Assembly: GCA_034436355.1 (NCBI GenBank)
Contig: DAOTVQ010000016.1
Coordinates: forward strand, 1 to 64,000
Length of the DNA stretch: 64,000 nt
Direction: 5' to 3'
DNA from: CP2-2F sp034436355
Lineage (GTDB): Bacteria > Chloroflexota > Anaerolineae > Aggregatilineales > UBA2796
Shown here: piece after piece, positions 8,318 through 17,237 of the stretch
Position numbering within the stretch: position 1 is the first letter of the stretch
Layout: each line of letters starts with the position of its first letter
Translations under genes and position numbers: made by a program
The notes under the pieces: model-generated
Told to the model about the DNA's origin: nothing
The model's database searches: none
Seen by the model: only the letters and a program-made list of their open reading frames with translations

Positions 8318-8393
8318 GGGTTTGGCTGCCTCACAGTATTTTTACCCTATGCTTAGCATTATAACACAGTTTGTCGAAGGATTATTTGCCTAG

Positions 8394-10034
8394 CTAGGGC
8401 AAGCGGAAAAAGCCACGTGGCGGGAAAGCGTTATACAGCACTGCGCAGGCTGCCCGAATCGCTTCTGGGTATGGGTTGAAGATCGTCAGGTAGGCGGCGG
8501 GCTGAATGCCGCGTGTGATGTCATACGGATTTTGAAGCGCCACCACCACCGTTTTCTGCGCGCTGAACGTATTCACCAAGCGCGCTTGGCGCGGATACTC
8601 GTCAATGTTGAAGGTGAAGACGACCACTACATCTGCCTGCGTGTTGATCTGGCGTGCGATAGACAGTTCGGCGTCGGTGGGCGTCAGCGAATAGGCAAGT
8701 TTGCGGGTTGGTTCGCCGTAGACGCCGCACACATTTGGAATAGAGGCATAGGCGCCCGGATAGACGATCCCGATCTTGCTGCGCTGCGGATCAAGCGGCA
8801 GCAGTTCAGGCGCTTGGTGGGCAACTGCCACCGTCCGCAGATAAATCGCCTCTAGCGCGGCTTGGTGCGCTGCGCTCTGGACGCGCTCTGTGGCGGTTTG
8901 CACATCTAACGGCTGCCAAGCTGCCAACACGCCGTACTTTGCCTTCAGCCGCAGAATGCGCCGCACCGACTCATCAATGCGTGAGCGTGCAACATCGCCG
9001 TTCAGGACTGCTTCTAAGATAGCGCGCTTCATGTTTAGCTGCTCGGTGATGGGCAAGTTCGGTCCGGTTGCCAGCATATCTATGCCGGCTTGCACAGCGC
9101 GCACCGCCGCCGCGGCAGGTGTGAAATTTTGCCGCACGCCGCCCATATCCATCGCATCGGTGATGATGACGCCCTGAAAGCCGAGTTCGCCGCGCAGCAA
9201 ATCGCTCACAATTGGCTTGGAGAGCGTGGCAGGTGTATCCTTCTCAGGGTCGAGGCTTGGCACGCTTAGGTGTGCCACCATGACCACATCCGCACCAGCG
9301 GCGATGCCCATGCGGAATGGGATCAGCTCATATGCCATCCGTTCGCGTGTGAAGTTGACGGTCGGCAGCGCCACGTGCGAGTCGGTTGCGGCGCCGTGCC
9401 CGGGAAAGTGCTTGAGGGTTGCCGCCACGCCGCCGCCTTGCAGCCCGCGCACATAAGCGGCGATGGCAGCGCCAACACGGGCGGCAGAATGCCCCCAGAC
9501 GCGCTTTTCCATAAAGCGCCCTTCGGGATGGCGCAGATCGGCAACCGGCGCAAAGTTCATGGTCACGCCCACGGCGCGCAGTTCGGTAGCGGTCATGGCT
9601 GCCACTTGCGCGGTTTGTTCGGGCGGCATGGCGCTCAATGCGCCGCCCCACGGGAAGGCCGTAAAGCCGTTATTCAGGCGCTGGACGGTGCCGCCCTCCT
9701 GATCTGTGGCGATCAGCAGCGGTACCTTTGCACCGATTTGCACCGCCAACGCCTGCCATGCGTTGGTAGAGCGCGTTACGGCAGCGGGCGAAACGCCGTT
9801 GGAGCTGAACACACCCACGCCGCCCGGCGTCATTTGCCGCATGAAGGCGGTGCTGGTCTCGTTCAGCCCTTCGCCAAAAAAGCTGACCATGAACAACTGC
9901 CCAACGCGCACCTCAAGCGGCATTTGGGCAAGGATCGCCTCGATTTGCATCTCGACCTCATCTTGGGCGTGGCTAGGCGGCAAGCCCAAACTGAGCAGTG
10001 CGATAACGCTTATCAGGATCAGCAAACGGCGCAT
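8394..10034 (-). CDS. nagZ: Secreted family 3 glycoside hydrolase, beta-N-acetylhexosaminidase (NagZ-like)
   Basis: 546 residues with a Sec signal peptide (RRLLILISVIALLSLGLPPSHAQ). The GH3 barrel shows the NagZ-type His/Asp dyad in KHFPGHGAATDSH (residues 208-220) and the nucleophile in ITDAMDMGG (Asp293). This dyad marks N-acetylglucosaminidases rather than beta-glucosidases. A C-terminal alpha/beta region of about 170 residues follows, as in two-domain NagZ/YbbD proteins. The protein probably trims GlcNAc from peptidoglycan or other glycans outside the membrane. It is followed on the same strand, upstream, by the oxidoreductase gene whose stop is 18 bases away. Confidence 0.88.
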   Translation of the reverse strand: MRRLLILISVIALLSLGLPPSHAQDEVEMQIEAILAQMPLEVRVGQLFMVSFFGEGLNETSTAFMRQMTPGGVGVFSSNGVSPAAVTRSTNAWQALAVQIGAKVPLLIATDQEGGTVQRLNNGFTAFPWGGALSAMPPEQTAQVAAMTATELRAVGVTMNFAPVADLRHPEGRFMEKRVWGHSAARVGAAIAAYVRGLQGGGVAATLKHFPGHGAATDSHVALPTVNFTRERMAYELIPFRMGIAAGADVVMVAHLSVPSLDPEKDTPATLSKPIVSDLLRGELGFQGVIITDAMDMGGVRQNFTPAAAAVRAVQAGIDMLATGPNLPITEQLNMKRAILEAVLNGDVARSRIDESVRRILRLKAKYGVLAAWQPLDVQTATERVQSAAHQAALEAIYLRTVAVAHQAPELLPLDPQRSKIGIVYPGAYASIPNVCGVYGEPTRKLAYSLTPTDAELSIARQINTQADVVVVFTFNIDEYPRQARLVNTFSAQKTVVVALQNPYDITRGIQPAAYLTIFNPYPEAIRAACAVLYNAFPPRGFFRLP

Positions 10035-10052
10035 TATAGTTCCTATCTCTCT

Positions 10053-12866
10053 CTAGCGAATATCCGCCCAAGCGGTATGCACTTCGGCGGCACCTTGCTT
10101 GATGGCGCGCAGCAGTGCATCTTGATCCACGGGCAAGCTGTAAACGCGCACGCCGCAGGCGTTGGCAATCGCATTGCAGATGGCGGGCGTCGTGTTGATG
10201 GAGGCGATCTCGCCTACGCCTTTCGCGCCGTAAGGTCCGTCGGCGGCGCGGTGTTCCACGATGTGCGAGATAATGCGCGGCGTGTGCTTGATGCTGGGCA
10301 TTTTGTAGCGCGCCAACAGCGTTGACCACGGCACGCCCTCCTCAGTGATGTATGCCTCGCTGAGGCAGCTGCCCATCGCCATGACGATGCCACCCTCGAT
10401 CTGCCCTTGCAGCGCCAGCGGATTAATAGCGCGCCCAACATCGTGTGCGCCGACGACGGTTAGGCACTTCACCGCGCCCGTTTCAAGATCAACCTCGACC
10501 AACGCTGCCTGTGTGGCATAGCTGAAGGCAAAGTGCATATCGCCACCTGTGCCAAGCGGCTGCGTTTTCGGTCCCCAATACTCATAGAGGGCCTTCGCCT
10601 GCACGCCGTGCGCCTTCATCGCGCCGACGACCTCGCCAAGCGGCACCGCCTGCCCATCATAGCGCAGCAAGCCTTCCTCAAAGCGGATGTCTTGCGGCGG
10701 CACGTCGTAAAGTTCGGCGGCAAAGCGCCCGATTGCCTCGCGCAGCGTGCTGGCGGCAAGGCGCGCCGCATTGCCCGTCATATAGGTTTGGCGCGAGGCA
10801 GTTGTCGGACCGCCGTCCGGCGTCAGGTCAGTATCGCTGAGCAGCACGCGCACGCGCTCATAAGGTACGCGCAGTTCTTCGGCTGCCACTTGCGCCACCA
10901 CCATCACCAAGCCCTGCCCCATATCGGCGGAACTCGTCCGCACCTCAAACGAGCCGTCCTCAAACGCCTCCACCTCAGCCGCAGCCTTATCCGGCGCGCC
11001 GCCGCCCAAGCCCGTATTTTTGTAGGCACAGGCGATGCCCCAGCCATACGCCTTGTTGCCTTCGCGCCACGCCCAGCGGAAGCCATTCGGCGTCTCGGTT
11101 TCCATTGTCTGATAAACGCGCTCGAGCGTTTCAAGCAAGCCGACTGATTCACGCAAAAGCTGCCCAGTTGCCGTCACCACACCGACGCGCTGCGCGTTCT
11201 TGCGGCGCACTTCAACGGCATCCATGCCCAGCGCTTCTGCCAGCAAATCCATGTTCTGCTCAACGGCAAAGGCAGATTGGGTGACGCCAAAGCCGCGAAA
11301 GGCACCGCTGACGGGATTGTTGGTGTACATGGCGTAGCAGTCAATCTTGGCGTTCGGCACGACGTAGGGACCGGTGGCGTGCGTGGTGGCGCGGGTCAGC
11401 ACTTTGTCGCTCAGGCTGGCATAGGCGCCGCCATCGCCGTAGAGTTCCGCTTGAATAGCGGTCAGTGTGCCATCGCGCTTGGCACCTGTCTTGATGCGGA
11501 TCACGGTGGCGTGCCGCTTGGGATGGAACAGGAGCGATTCCTGCCGTGTGTAGAGCATTTTCACAGGCTTGCCCGTCGCTTGCGCCAGCAGCGCCACGTG
11601 AATCTGCCCGGCGATATCTTCTTTGCCGCCAAAGCCGCCGCCGATGAGCGTTCCCTTGATGCGGACTGCCTCATCTGGCACACCGAGCGCCGCCGCCACC
11701 TGATAGCGATCTTGGTAGGGAATCTGCGAACCGACGTAGACGGTCAGCTTGGGGTGGTCGGCATCATAGCCTGCTGGCACGCCAATGGCGCACTCTGGCT
11801 CTAGGAAGGCGTGTTCGGTGGTGGGCGTGCGGTATTCCCGCTCAACGATCACGTCAGCCTCTGCAAAGCCCTGCTCAGGGTCGCCGTGCCGCACTTTAAT
11901 GTGTTTGAGCAAGTTCCCATCAGGGCGATCTTCGTGCAGGATGGGCGCTTCGGGCGAACGGGCATATTCGGGGTCAGCCACGACGGGCAGCACCTCATAT
12001 TCGACTTCGATGAGTGCCAGTGCCTCAGCGGCGATGGCTTCCGTATCGGCTGCCACAATCGCTACGGGATCGCCCATGTAGCGCACCTTGTCATCACAGA
12101 GCGCCGCCCAATCCAGATGCACCAAGCCATGCCGATTGCGACCGGGCACATCCTTATGGGTCAGCACGGCGCGCACGCCTGCCAGTGCCTTTGCCTTTTC
12201 TGTGTTAATGCTCAGGATGCGGGCGTGTGGGTGTGCAGCGCGCAGCGTGCGCCCATAGAGCATATCGGGGAAGGTGTAATCATCGGTGTATTTGGCGGCG
12301 CCGGTCACTTTGGCAACCGCTTCTTGGCTGGGCAAGCTGTGACCTGCTACCTTCAGTTCATCGGTATCCGTTTCAGGTAGGGCGGGTGGCAGGTGTGTGC
12401 CATGCTGCTGGAAGTGTGCGGCGGAATGGATGGCGCGCAGCACGCTGGTGTAGCCTGTGCAGCGGCAGTAGGTATCTTTAAGGGCGTGCTGAATATCGGC
12501 GTCGCTTGGGTTGGGCGTGCTGTTCAACAGCGCACGCGCCGTCATGATCAAGCCGGGCGTGCAAAAGCCGCACTGCACTGCGCCATGCTGCACAAATGCC
12601 GCTTGCAGTGGATCGAGCGTCGTGCCGTCTGCCAAGCCTTCAATAGTCGTTACCTGCCGCCCTTCGGCGCGCAAGGCGGGATAAATGCATGAATTGATGG
12701 GCAAGCCATCCACCAGCACCGTGCAGATGCCGCACTCTGCCTCGTTACAGCCAATTTTTGTGCCAGTCAGTCCGAGATCGTAGCGCAGCACTTCCGCCAG
12801 CGTGCGCGACTCGGCAATTTCGCATGTGCGCGGCTCACCGTTCACCGTCAGCTTTAACGTCACCAT
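10053..12866 (-). CDS. Molybdenum aldehyde oxidoreductase, fused 2Fe-2S and molybdopterin subunits (Mop-like)
   Basis: 937 residues. The N-terminal plant-type ferredoxin domain has Cys40, Cys45, Cys48 and Cys60. The second 2Fe-2S domain has Cys99, Cys102, Cys134 and Cys136 (QCGFC, CRCTGY). The rest is the molybdopterin-binding subunit with GGGFGGKED and the late GAKGVGEIAS carrying the conserved catalytic Glu. The FAD domain of xanthine dehydrogenases is absent. This single-chain layout and length match Desulfovibrio gigas aldehyde oxidoreductase, so aldehyde oxidation is more likely than xanthine oxidation. The ATG at 12866 is preferred over a GTG at 12881 because GAGG lies upstream of it. 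No cofactor-maturation genes are adjacent. Confidence 0.87.
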   Translation of the reverse strand: MVTLKLTVNGEPRTCEIAESRTLAEVLRYDLGLTGTKIGCNEAECGICTVLVDGLPINSCIYPALRAEGRQVTTIEGLADGTTLDPLQAAFVQHGAVQCGFCTPGLIMTARALLNSTPNPSDADIQHALKDTYCRCTGYTSVLRAIHSAAHFQQHGTHLPPALPETDTDELKVAGHSLPSQEAVAKVTGAAKYTDDYTFPDMLYGRTLRAAHPHARILSINTEKAKALAGVRAVLTHKDVPGRNRHGLVHLDWAALCDDKVRYMGDPVAIVAADTEAIAAEALALIEVEYEVLPVVADPEYARSPEAPILHEDRPDGNLLKHIKVRHGDPEQGFAEADVIVEREYRTPTTEHAFLEPECAIGVPAGYDADHPKLTVYVGSQIPYQDRYQVAAALGVPDEAVRIKGTLIGGGFGGKEDIAGQIHVALLAQATGKPVKMLYTRQESLLFHPKRHATVIRIKTGAKRDGTLTAIQAELYGDGGAYASLSDKVLTRATTHATGPYVVPNAKIDCYAMYTNNPVSGAFRGFGVTQSAFAVEQNMDLLAEALGMDAVEVRRKNAQRVGVVTATGQLLRESVGLLETLERVYQTMETETPNGFRWAWREGNKAYGWGIACAYKNTGLGGGAPDKAAAEVEAFEDGSFEVRTSSADMGQGLVMVVAQVAAEELRVPYERVRVLLSDTDLTPDGGPTTASRQTYMTGNAARLAASTLREAIGRFAAELYDVPPQDIRFEEGLLRYDGQAVPLGEVVGAMKAHGVQAKALYEYWGPKTQPLGTGGDMHFAFSYATQAALVEVDLETGAVKCLTVVGAHDVGRAINPLALQGQIEGGIVMAMGSCLSEAYITEEGVPWSTLLARYKMPSIKHTPRIISHIVEHRAADGPYGAKGVGEIASINTTPAICNAIANACGVRVYSLPVDQDALLRAIKQGAAEVHTAWADIR

Positions 12867-13250
12867 ACCAACCCACCTCACAGACGTTGCAAAAGTGCAT
12901 CAAGTTAAGCGAGAAGACACGCAAAAGTCAAGGTTTGCTCGGGTCTACTTGAAAAGACATGCTATGTAGGGCGAGCTGCCTTTACGTTAACTGTAAAACA
13001 CCTGTAAAGACTTGATCGTGCATCAATACACATTTAGCTTGAACTTATCCCTAACCTGTTATAAACTTTGCTTAATTTTGAAGCCGCATTGCCCTAATTG
13101 TAATTTTCTTGAGATGCAAGTTTCTGCAATTTTTGTTAGTTTTCCGCGAAGTCTTTGTAACAGGTAGTTGCTCGCCCGCCTTTTATTCGTATTGTGAAGC
13201 GCGCAAGCGGATCAGTCGTTGGCAACCATCATCAGGAGTCATCATTATCC
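12867..13250. other. AT-rich divergent intergenic region, 384 bp
   Basis: No convincing gene is seen. The region is markedly more AT-rich than its surroundings between about 12950 and 13190. A weak plus-strand promoter is possible at TTGAAC (13039-13044) and TATAAA (13060-13065), but the spacer is only 15 bp. That would leave a leader of roughly 180 bases before the ATG at 13251. No known riboswitch was recognised. Confidence 0.35.
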
Positions 13251-15764
13251 ATGCAAAATCAAGCACGCGCTGCCTTTTGGTTGGCTTTTGCCGCCTTGGC
13301 ACTCTGCCTAAATGCATTGTGGACGACGACCATAAGCTACGGCGCCACCACCATTGTGGTCTCGCCGCCTGAAGATACCACCAGCATCCTCGTCAACCCG
13401 CTGATGGGCTTTGAGGATCACAATGTGAACGGCACCTGGTATCCCTTCAGCACGGGCTACTTGCGGGCGGGCGCCACCTGCGATGATAATGGGAAGGTGG
13501 TCTCGTGCGATGCGCTGAATTGGGATCGCCTGAATCCGCAAAACGGCGTTTATTCGTTCACCAGCCTTGATCGGTTCGTTGCCAACATGGCAGCCCGTAA
13601 TAAATACGTCAGCTTTCGCATTCGAAATGTGGTTGGGCGCGGCGATCAGCCCAACGTGCCGAACTGGGCAAAGGCGCTTGGCGTCACCGTCTCCAACGGG
13701 CGCGAGCCATGGGGCGGCGGCAGCTACCCAGAAATTGACTACCACAAATGTGTTTTCCTCGATCTGTGGGGCAAATTCATCAACGAGGTGGTGCGCCGTT
13801 ACGATAATCACCCAACGGTGACCTCGATAGATATTGGCAGCTACGGCTGGTATGGCGAGTGGTTTTCGGGCAAAACGGTGCTAGAGCGCTTCCCTGAAAG
13901 CCAAGTCTACGATGCGACCGACCCAACCTTGCAGCAAAGCATTGATACACGCACGCGCATTATCCGCATGTTCACCGGCGGCAGCGGCAGCGGGCGCTGC
14001 ATTGGCAACAATGGGCAAGAGCAACTTGTCAGTTACACCTACAAAGGCTTCCGCAACAAGCCCGTGCTGATCAGCCGTGGCGATCAAGAGGATGTGGCGC
14101 TTGGCATTGCCAACGGCGCCGGCATCCGCTTTGATGGCATTGGCGCCAAAGACAACAAACAGCGCGATTTCCGCACCAGCGTTGGCAATTATGTTCAGCA
14201 AGTTTGGCAGACCAAGCCGATCATGGGCGAGTTTGGCACGAGCGACTACGCGCCGCTGGACAGCACCTTTGTGCAGCGTTCGCTGTGCTTTGCCCGTGAA
14301 TTCCATGTGACCAGCATTCACAACAACTTCTCCAGCAAGCCAAGCATTGATCTCAATCCGCTCTGGCGCGAGCTGGGCTACCGCATCCTGCTGAGCCGCG
14401 CCGAATATCCCACAATCGCTAACGGCGGTCAGACGGTGAATTTCGCGCTCACGTGGCTGAATCGCGGCACCGCACCCGCCTATCACCGCTACCCCCTCTA
14501 TCTCTACTTCAAAGAGGCGGGCAGTTCACAGGTTTCGTTGCAACTGCCCCTCACCCAAACCAACATCACCAAGATTTTGCCCGCCAATGTGACCAGCACC
14601 AGCAACGACTTTCTGACTTGCCCAAAAGGCGCGCCGCCTGCCTACAACGTTGTTGAGCAGTTCATCCTGCCGCAGATGCGCCCCGGCACCTATGATCTGT
14701 ACTTCGGCTTTGAAGAGCCTGCCTACGAACGCCAGATTCAGCTTGCTCACACCCAAAAAGACGCGCAAGGGCGCTACTTTCTGGGCAAGATGACGGTGAA
14801 CAGCGGTCAGCCCACAGCGGTGCCAAACAGCCCGCTGCGAACGCAATATCGCGCCCAAATTACGCAGACCGCCACCAACACGCTGCAACCTGTTTTCAAC
14901 GTTGCCAACGGACCGCAAAGCACGGTGAACCTCGCCGAACTGACCCTGCGCTACTACTTCACCCGCGATAGCGGTGCGGCGCTGAACTTCACCTGCAACA
15001 GCGCAACAATTGGCTGCTCGCGCATCACGGGGAAATTTGTGGCGCTGCCCGCCGCCGTAAGCGGTGCTGATCACTACCTTGAGATCGGCTTCACCAGCAC
15101 CGCCGGCAGCCTTGCGCCCAACGCCCAAAGCGGCGAGATTCGGGTGAGCCTCACCAAGCAGGATGGCAGCAGCTTCAATCAGAGTAACGACTATTCGTTT
15201 GGCAACCACAGCACCTTGCTGGACTGGGCAAAAGTGCCGCTCTACCGAAACGGCGTGCTGATCTGGGGATCAGCGCCGAGTGCCACCGCCGTGCGCGATC
15301 CGTTTAAGTTCGTGCAGGCGGAAAGTGTGGAAAGCGCCCTTGTGAACGCCAGCATCCTGCCAGATTCAACCATACCCGGCGGGCAGAGCGTGGCGTTTTC
15401 GGCTGCTTCTGCGCCGCTGCGCTACACGCGCCTGAACTTCTACACCTATCCCGCCTTTGCGATGGTGACCGCCTCACGGCAAGGCACGACGGCTGTCAAC
15501 GGCAGCATCGAGTTTCGGCTTGGCAATCCAAACGGCGCCCTGCTGGCAAGCGTACCTGTTAGCGGCGTAACCGGTTGGGCAAATTTCCAAGCGCGCACCA
15601 ACACGCCCGTTATTGGGTTACAAGATGTGTACGTCACTTTTAATGGCACAGGCACAGTGCGGCTGGATTTCTTCCACTTCCTGCAAATGGCGCAGCCCGA
15701 GCGCCGCGAGGTGGAAGTGGATGCTACACCACCCGTAGCACCAACTTTTGTGCCGCGCCACTAA
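13251..15764 (+). CDS. Secreted glycoside-hydrolase-like protein (DUF4832/DUF4874-type)
   Basis: About 837 residues. The ATG at 13251 gives a clean signal peptide (AFWLAFAALALCLNALWTT) and has AGGAG at 13234-13238. The N-terminal half resembles the barrel-like DUF4874/DUF4832 group: NPLMGFE near the mature N-terminus, YVSFRIRNVVGRG, VRRYDNHPTVTSIDIGSYG and WYGEWFSGK, where the Glu could be catalytic. Beta-rich regions typical of carbohydrate-binding modules follow, one near residues 520-650 and another near the C-terminus. The likely role is extracellular polysaccharide hydrolysis or binding, but no substrate can be named. It stands alone, with a hairpin terminator after it. Confidence 0.65.
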   Translation: MQNQARAAFWLAFAALALCLNALWTTTISYGATTIVVSPPEDTTSILVNPLMGFEDHNVNGTWYPFSTGYLRAGATCDDNGKVVSCDALNWDRLNPQNGVYSFTSLDRFVANMAARNKYVSFRIRNVVGRGDQPNVPNWAKALGVTVSNGREPWGGGSYPEIDYHKCVFLDLWGKFINEVVRRYDNHPTVTSIDIGSYGWYGEWFSGKTVLERFPESQVYDATDPTLQQSIDTRTRIIRMFTGGSGSGRCIGNNGQEQLVSYTYKGFRNKPVLISRGDQEDVALGIANGAGIRFDGIGAKDNKQRDFRTSVGNYVQQVWQTKPIMGEFGTSDYAPLDSTFVQRSLCFAREFHVTSIHNNFSSKPSIDLNPLWRELGYRILLSRAEYPTIANGGQTVNFALTWLNRGTAPAYHRYPLYLYFKEAGSSQVSLQLPLTQTNITKILPANVTSTSNDFLTCPKGAPPAYNVVEQFILPQMRPGTYDLYFGFEEPAYERQIQLAHTQKDAQGRYFLGKMTVNSGQPTAVPNSPLRTQYRAQITQTATNTLQPVFNVANGPQSTVNLAELTLRYYFTRDSGAALNFTCNSATIGCSRITGKFVALPAAVSGADHYLEIGFTSTAGSLAPNAQSGEIRVSLTKQDGSSFNQSNDYSFGNHSTLLDWAKVPLYRNGVLIWGSAPSATAVRDPFKFVQAESVESALVNASILPDSTIPGGQSVAFSAASAPLRYTRLNFYTYPAFAMVTASRQGTTAVNGSIEFRLGNPNGALLASVPVSGVTGWANFQARTNTPVIGLQDVYVTFNGTGTVRLDFFHFLQMAQPERREVEVDATPPVAPTFVPRH

Positions 15765-15779
15765 ATGCGCTCATGTAGC

Positions 15780-15801
15780 AGGGACGCCTCCCAGCGTCCC
15801 T
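15780..15801 (+). terminator. Hairpin terminator after the secreted hydrolase-like gene
   Basis: AGGGACGC-CTCCCA-GCGTCCCT, an 8-bp perfect stem with a 6-base loop, 15 bases past the stop. Only a short T-run (GTTTTAT) follows nearby, so termination strength is uncertain. Confidence 0.6.
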
Positions 15802-15918
15802 GTTGCCGTTTTATAAAATCTCTGCCCTTTTTTAATGCGCCCTCGCTTGACTCGCCTAAACCACAGGGCTATACTCTGCCTGCATAACCTGATTCCAACT
15901 TGTGAGGCGCACTTACTC

Positions 15919-16185
15919 ATGACCGATAACCAATCGCAAGAAACGCTTGCGTTCAGCCCTGATTTTCTAGACCTGCTGCGCTGTCCAGTTGCCGTTCACT
16001 ACACTGACCATGGCGATGATCCGGGCAAACTGCGCTTGGTGCGGGATAACTACTGGCTGGTCTGTGACGACTCCGGCTGCAAATACCCAATTGTTGGCGG
16101 CATCCCGCGCATGATGGTGGAGATTGGCGAACGCTATAAGGATGTTGCCGAAGCTGATCTGCCCGTGCCGCCGCCCGAAGAATAG
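15919..16185 (+). CDS. Trm112/UPF0434-like protein
   Basis: 88 residues with LDLLRCPVAVHYTDHG near the N-terminus, a central WLVCDDSGCKYPIVGGIPRMM and an acidic Pro-rich tail. The order LLRCP...CxxxxCxYPIxxGIPRML is the Trm112/YcaR signature, which in full members binds zinc and activates methyltransferases. The ATG at 15919 has GTGAGG at 15902-15907. A start at 15835 is possible but would add an uninformative 28 residues. It precedes a lipoprotein gene by 15 bases. Confidence 0.8.
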   Translation: MTDNQSQETLAFSPDFLDLLRCPVAVHYTDHGDDPGKLRLVRDNYWLVCDDSGCKYPIVGGIPRMMVEIGERYKDVAEADLPVPPPEE

Positions 16186-16200
16186 CCCTTAAGCGCTGCC

Positions 16201-17205
16201 ATGTGCCGTCTGCCTGTGCTGACTCGTTCCGCTGCTCGGCTGGCGGCAGCGCTTGCCTGCTGGCTTGCCCTCAGCGCGTGCAGTGCCGCCTTAGAGCCGA
16301 TCATCCCAACACCGCGCCCAACCCAAACGCCGCTGCCCACCGAAACACCAACTGCCACGCCGCGCCTTAGCCCAACGCCCATCCCCACCGAGCGCCCAAC
16401 ACTGCCCGCTGGCGTCACGCCGACGCCCCTACTCGGCTTTGCGCCAAGCCGCCCACCCGAACTGCCCACCGCCACCTCACAAGCGCTTACCGTTGGCTTG
16501 GTGCGCGTAGAGTATTTTACGGCGGATGTGACCGCTGCTGCCGCTGGCGACGTGATCACGCTTTTTTGGGCGGTGCAAGGCGCAGATGTTGCCACCATTT
16601 ATCGGCTGGAAGGCGAGGCAGAGGCAACCGCCCGTGGGCAGGCGTGGCGCGTGCCGCGCAGTGGATCGCTGCGTGTGGCAGTCCGTCCCAATGCGGATGG
16701 CTTGGCGCGCTTTGTGCTGGTCGTCAACAATGGCGTGGAAGAAATTACGCAAGAGGTGCGCGTGACGGCAAACTGCGCCGAAGGATGGTTCTTCACGCCC
16801 GCCCCTGCCGATGGCGGCTGCCCTGATCTGCCTGCCGTGCCGAGTTTGGCAGTCTATCAGCCCTTTGAGCGCGGCATGATGTTCTGGCTGGCAGAAGGGC
16901 GCACCATTTACGTGCTGTTCAATGACGACCGCACGCCCGCTTGGCTTGCCCTTGAGGATGAATACCGCGATGGGCAGCCTGAAAACGACCCGAATTTGAA
17001 CCCGCCTGACGGATTGATGCAGCCGATACGCGGCTTTGGCTTGGCGTGGCGCAGCCGCGAGAGCGTTCGGCAGCGGCTTGGCTGGGCAACGGCGCCCGAA
17101 ACTGCCTTCGAGACTCAGTTCCAGCGCAGCGCGGCTGCCCTATTCCTGCGCGACCGCGACGGCAAGATCATTGGGCTGTATGGTGAAGGTGCGCGTTGGC
17201 AATGA
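16201..17205 (+). CDS. Lipoprotein with Thr/Pro-rich linker
   Basis: 334 residues. The signal sequence ends in a lipobox LSAC (Cys27). Residues 35-90 are a Pro/Thr/Glu linker of the TPTP kind common on Chloroflexota surfaces. A small beta domain follows (VEYFTADVTAAAAGDVITLFWAV), similar in feel to extracellular Ig-like modules, then a C-terminal region with VTANCAEGWFF and RGFGLAWRSRESVRQRLGWAT. The latter phrase recurs in surface proteins of this phylum by recollection. It is probably anchored outside the membrane. Function unknown. The start is the ATG at 16201, directly after the Trm112-like gene. Confidence 0.7.
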   Translation: MCRLPVLTRSAARLAAALACWLALSACSAALEPIIPTPRPTQTPLPTETPTATPRLSPTPIPTERPTLPAGVTPTPLLGFAPSRPPELPTATSQALTVGLVRVEYFTADVTAAAAGDVITLFWAVQGADVATIYRLEGEAEATARGQAWRVPRSGSLRVAVRPNADGLARFVLVVNNGVEEITQEVRVTANCAEGWFFTPAPADGGCPDLPAVPSLAVYQPFERGMMFWLAEGRTIYVLFNDDRTPAWLALEDEYRDGQPENDPNLNPPDGLMQPIRGFGLAWRSRESVRQRLGWATAPETAFETQFQRSAAALFLRDRDGKIIGLYGEGARWQ

Positions 17206-17237
17206 CGAACTTTCCGTAAGTGATAAGGACTCCCTGA

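Noticed and set aside
9270..10325. A 351-codon plus-strand open frame across the GH3 and oxidoreductase genes
   Set aside because: It lies antisense to two confident genes and crosses their boundary, with no family resemblance.
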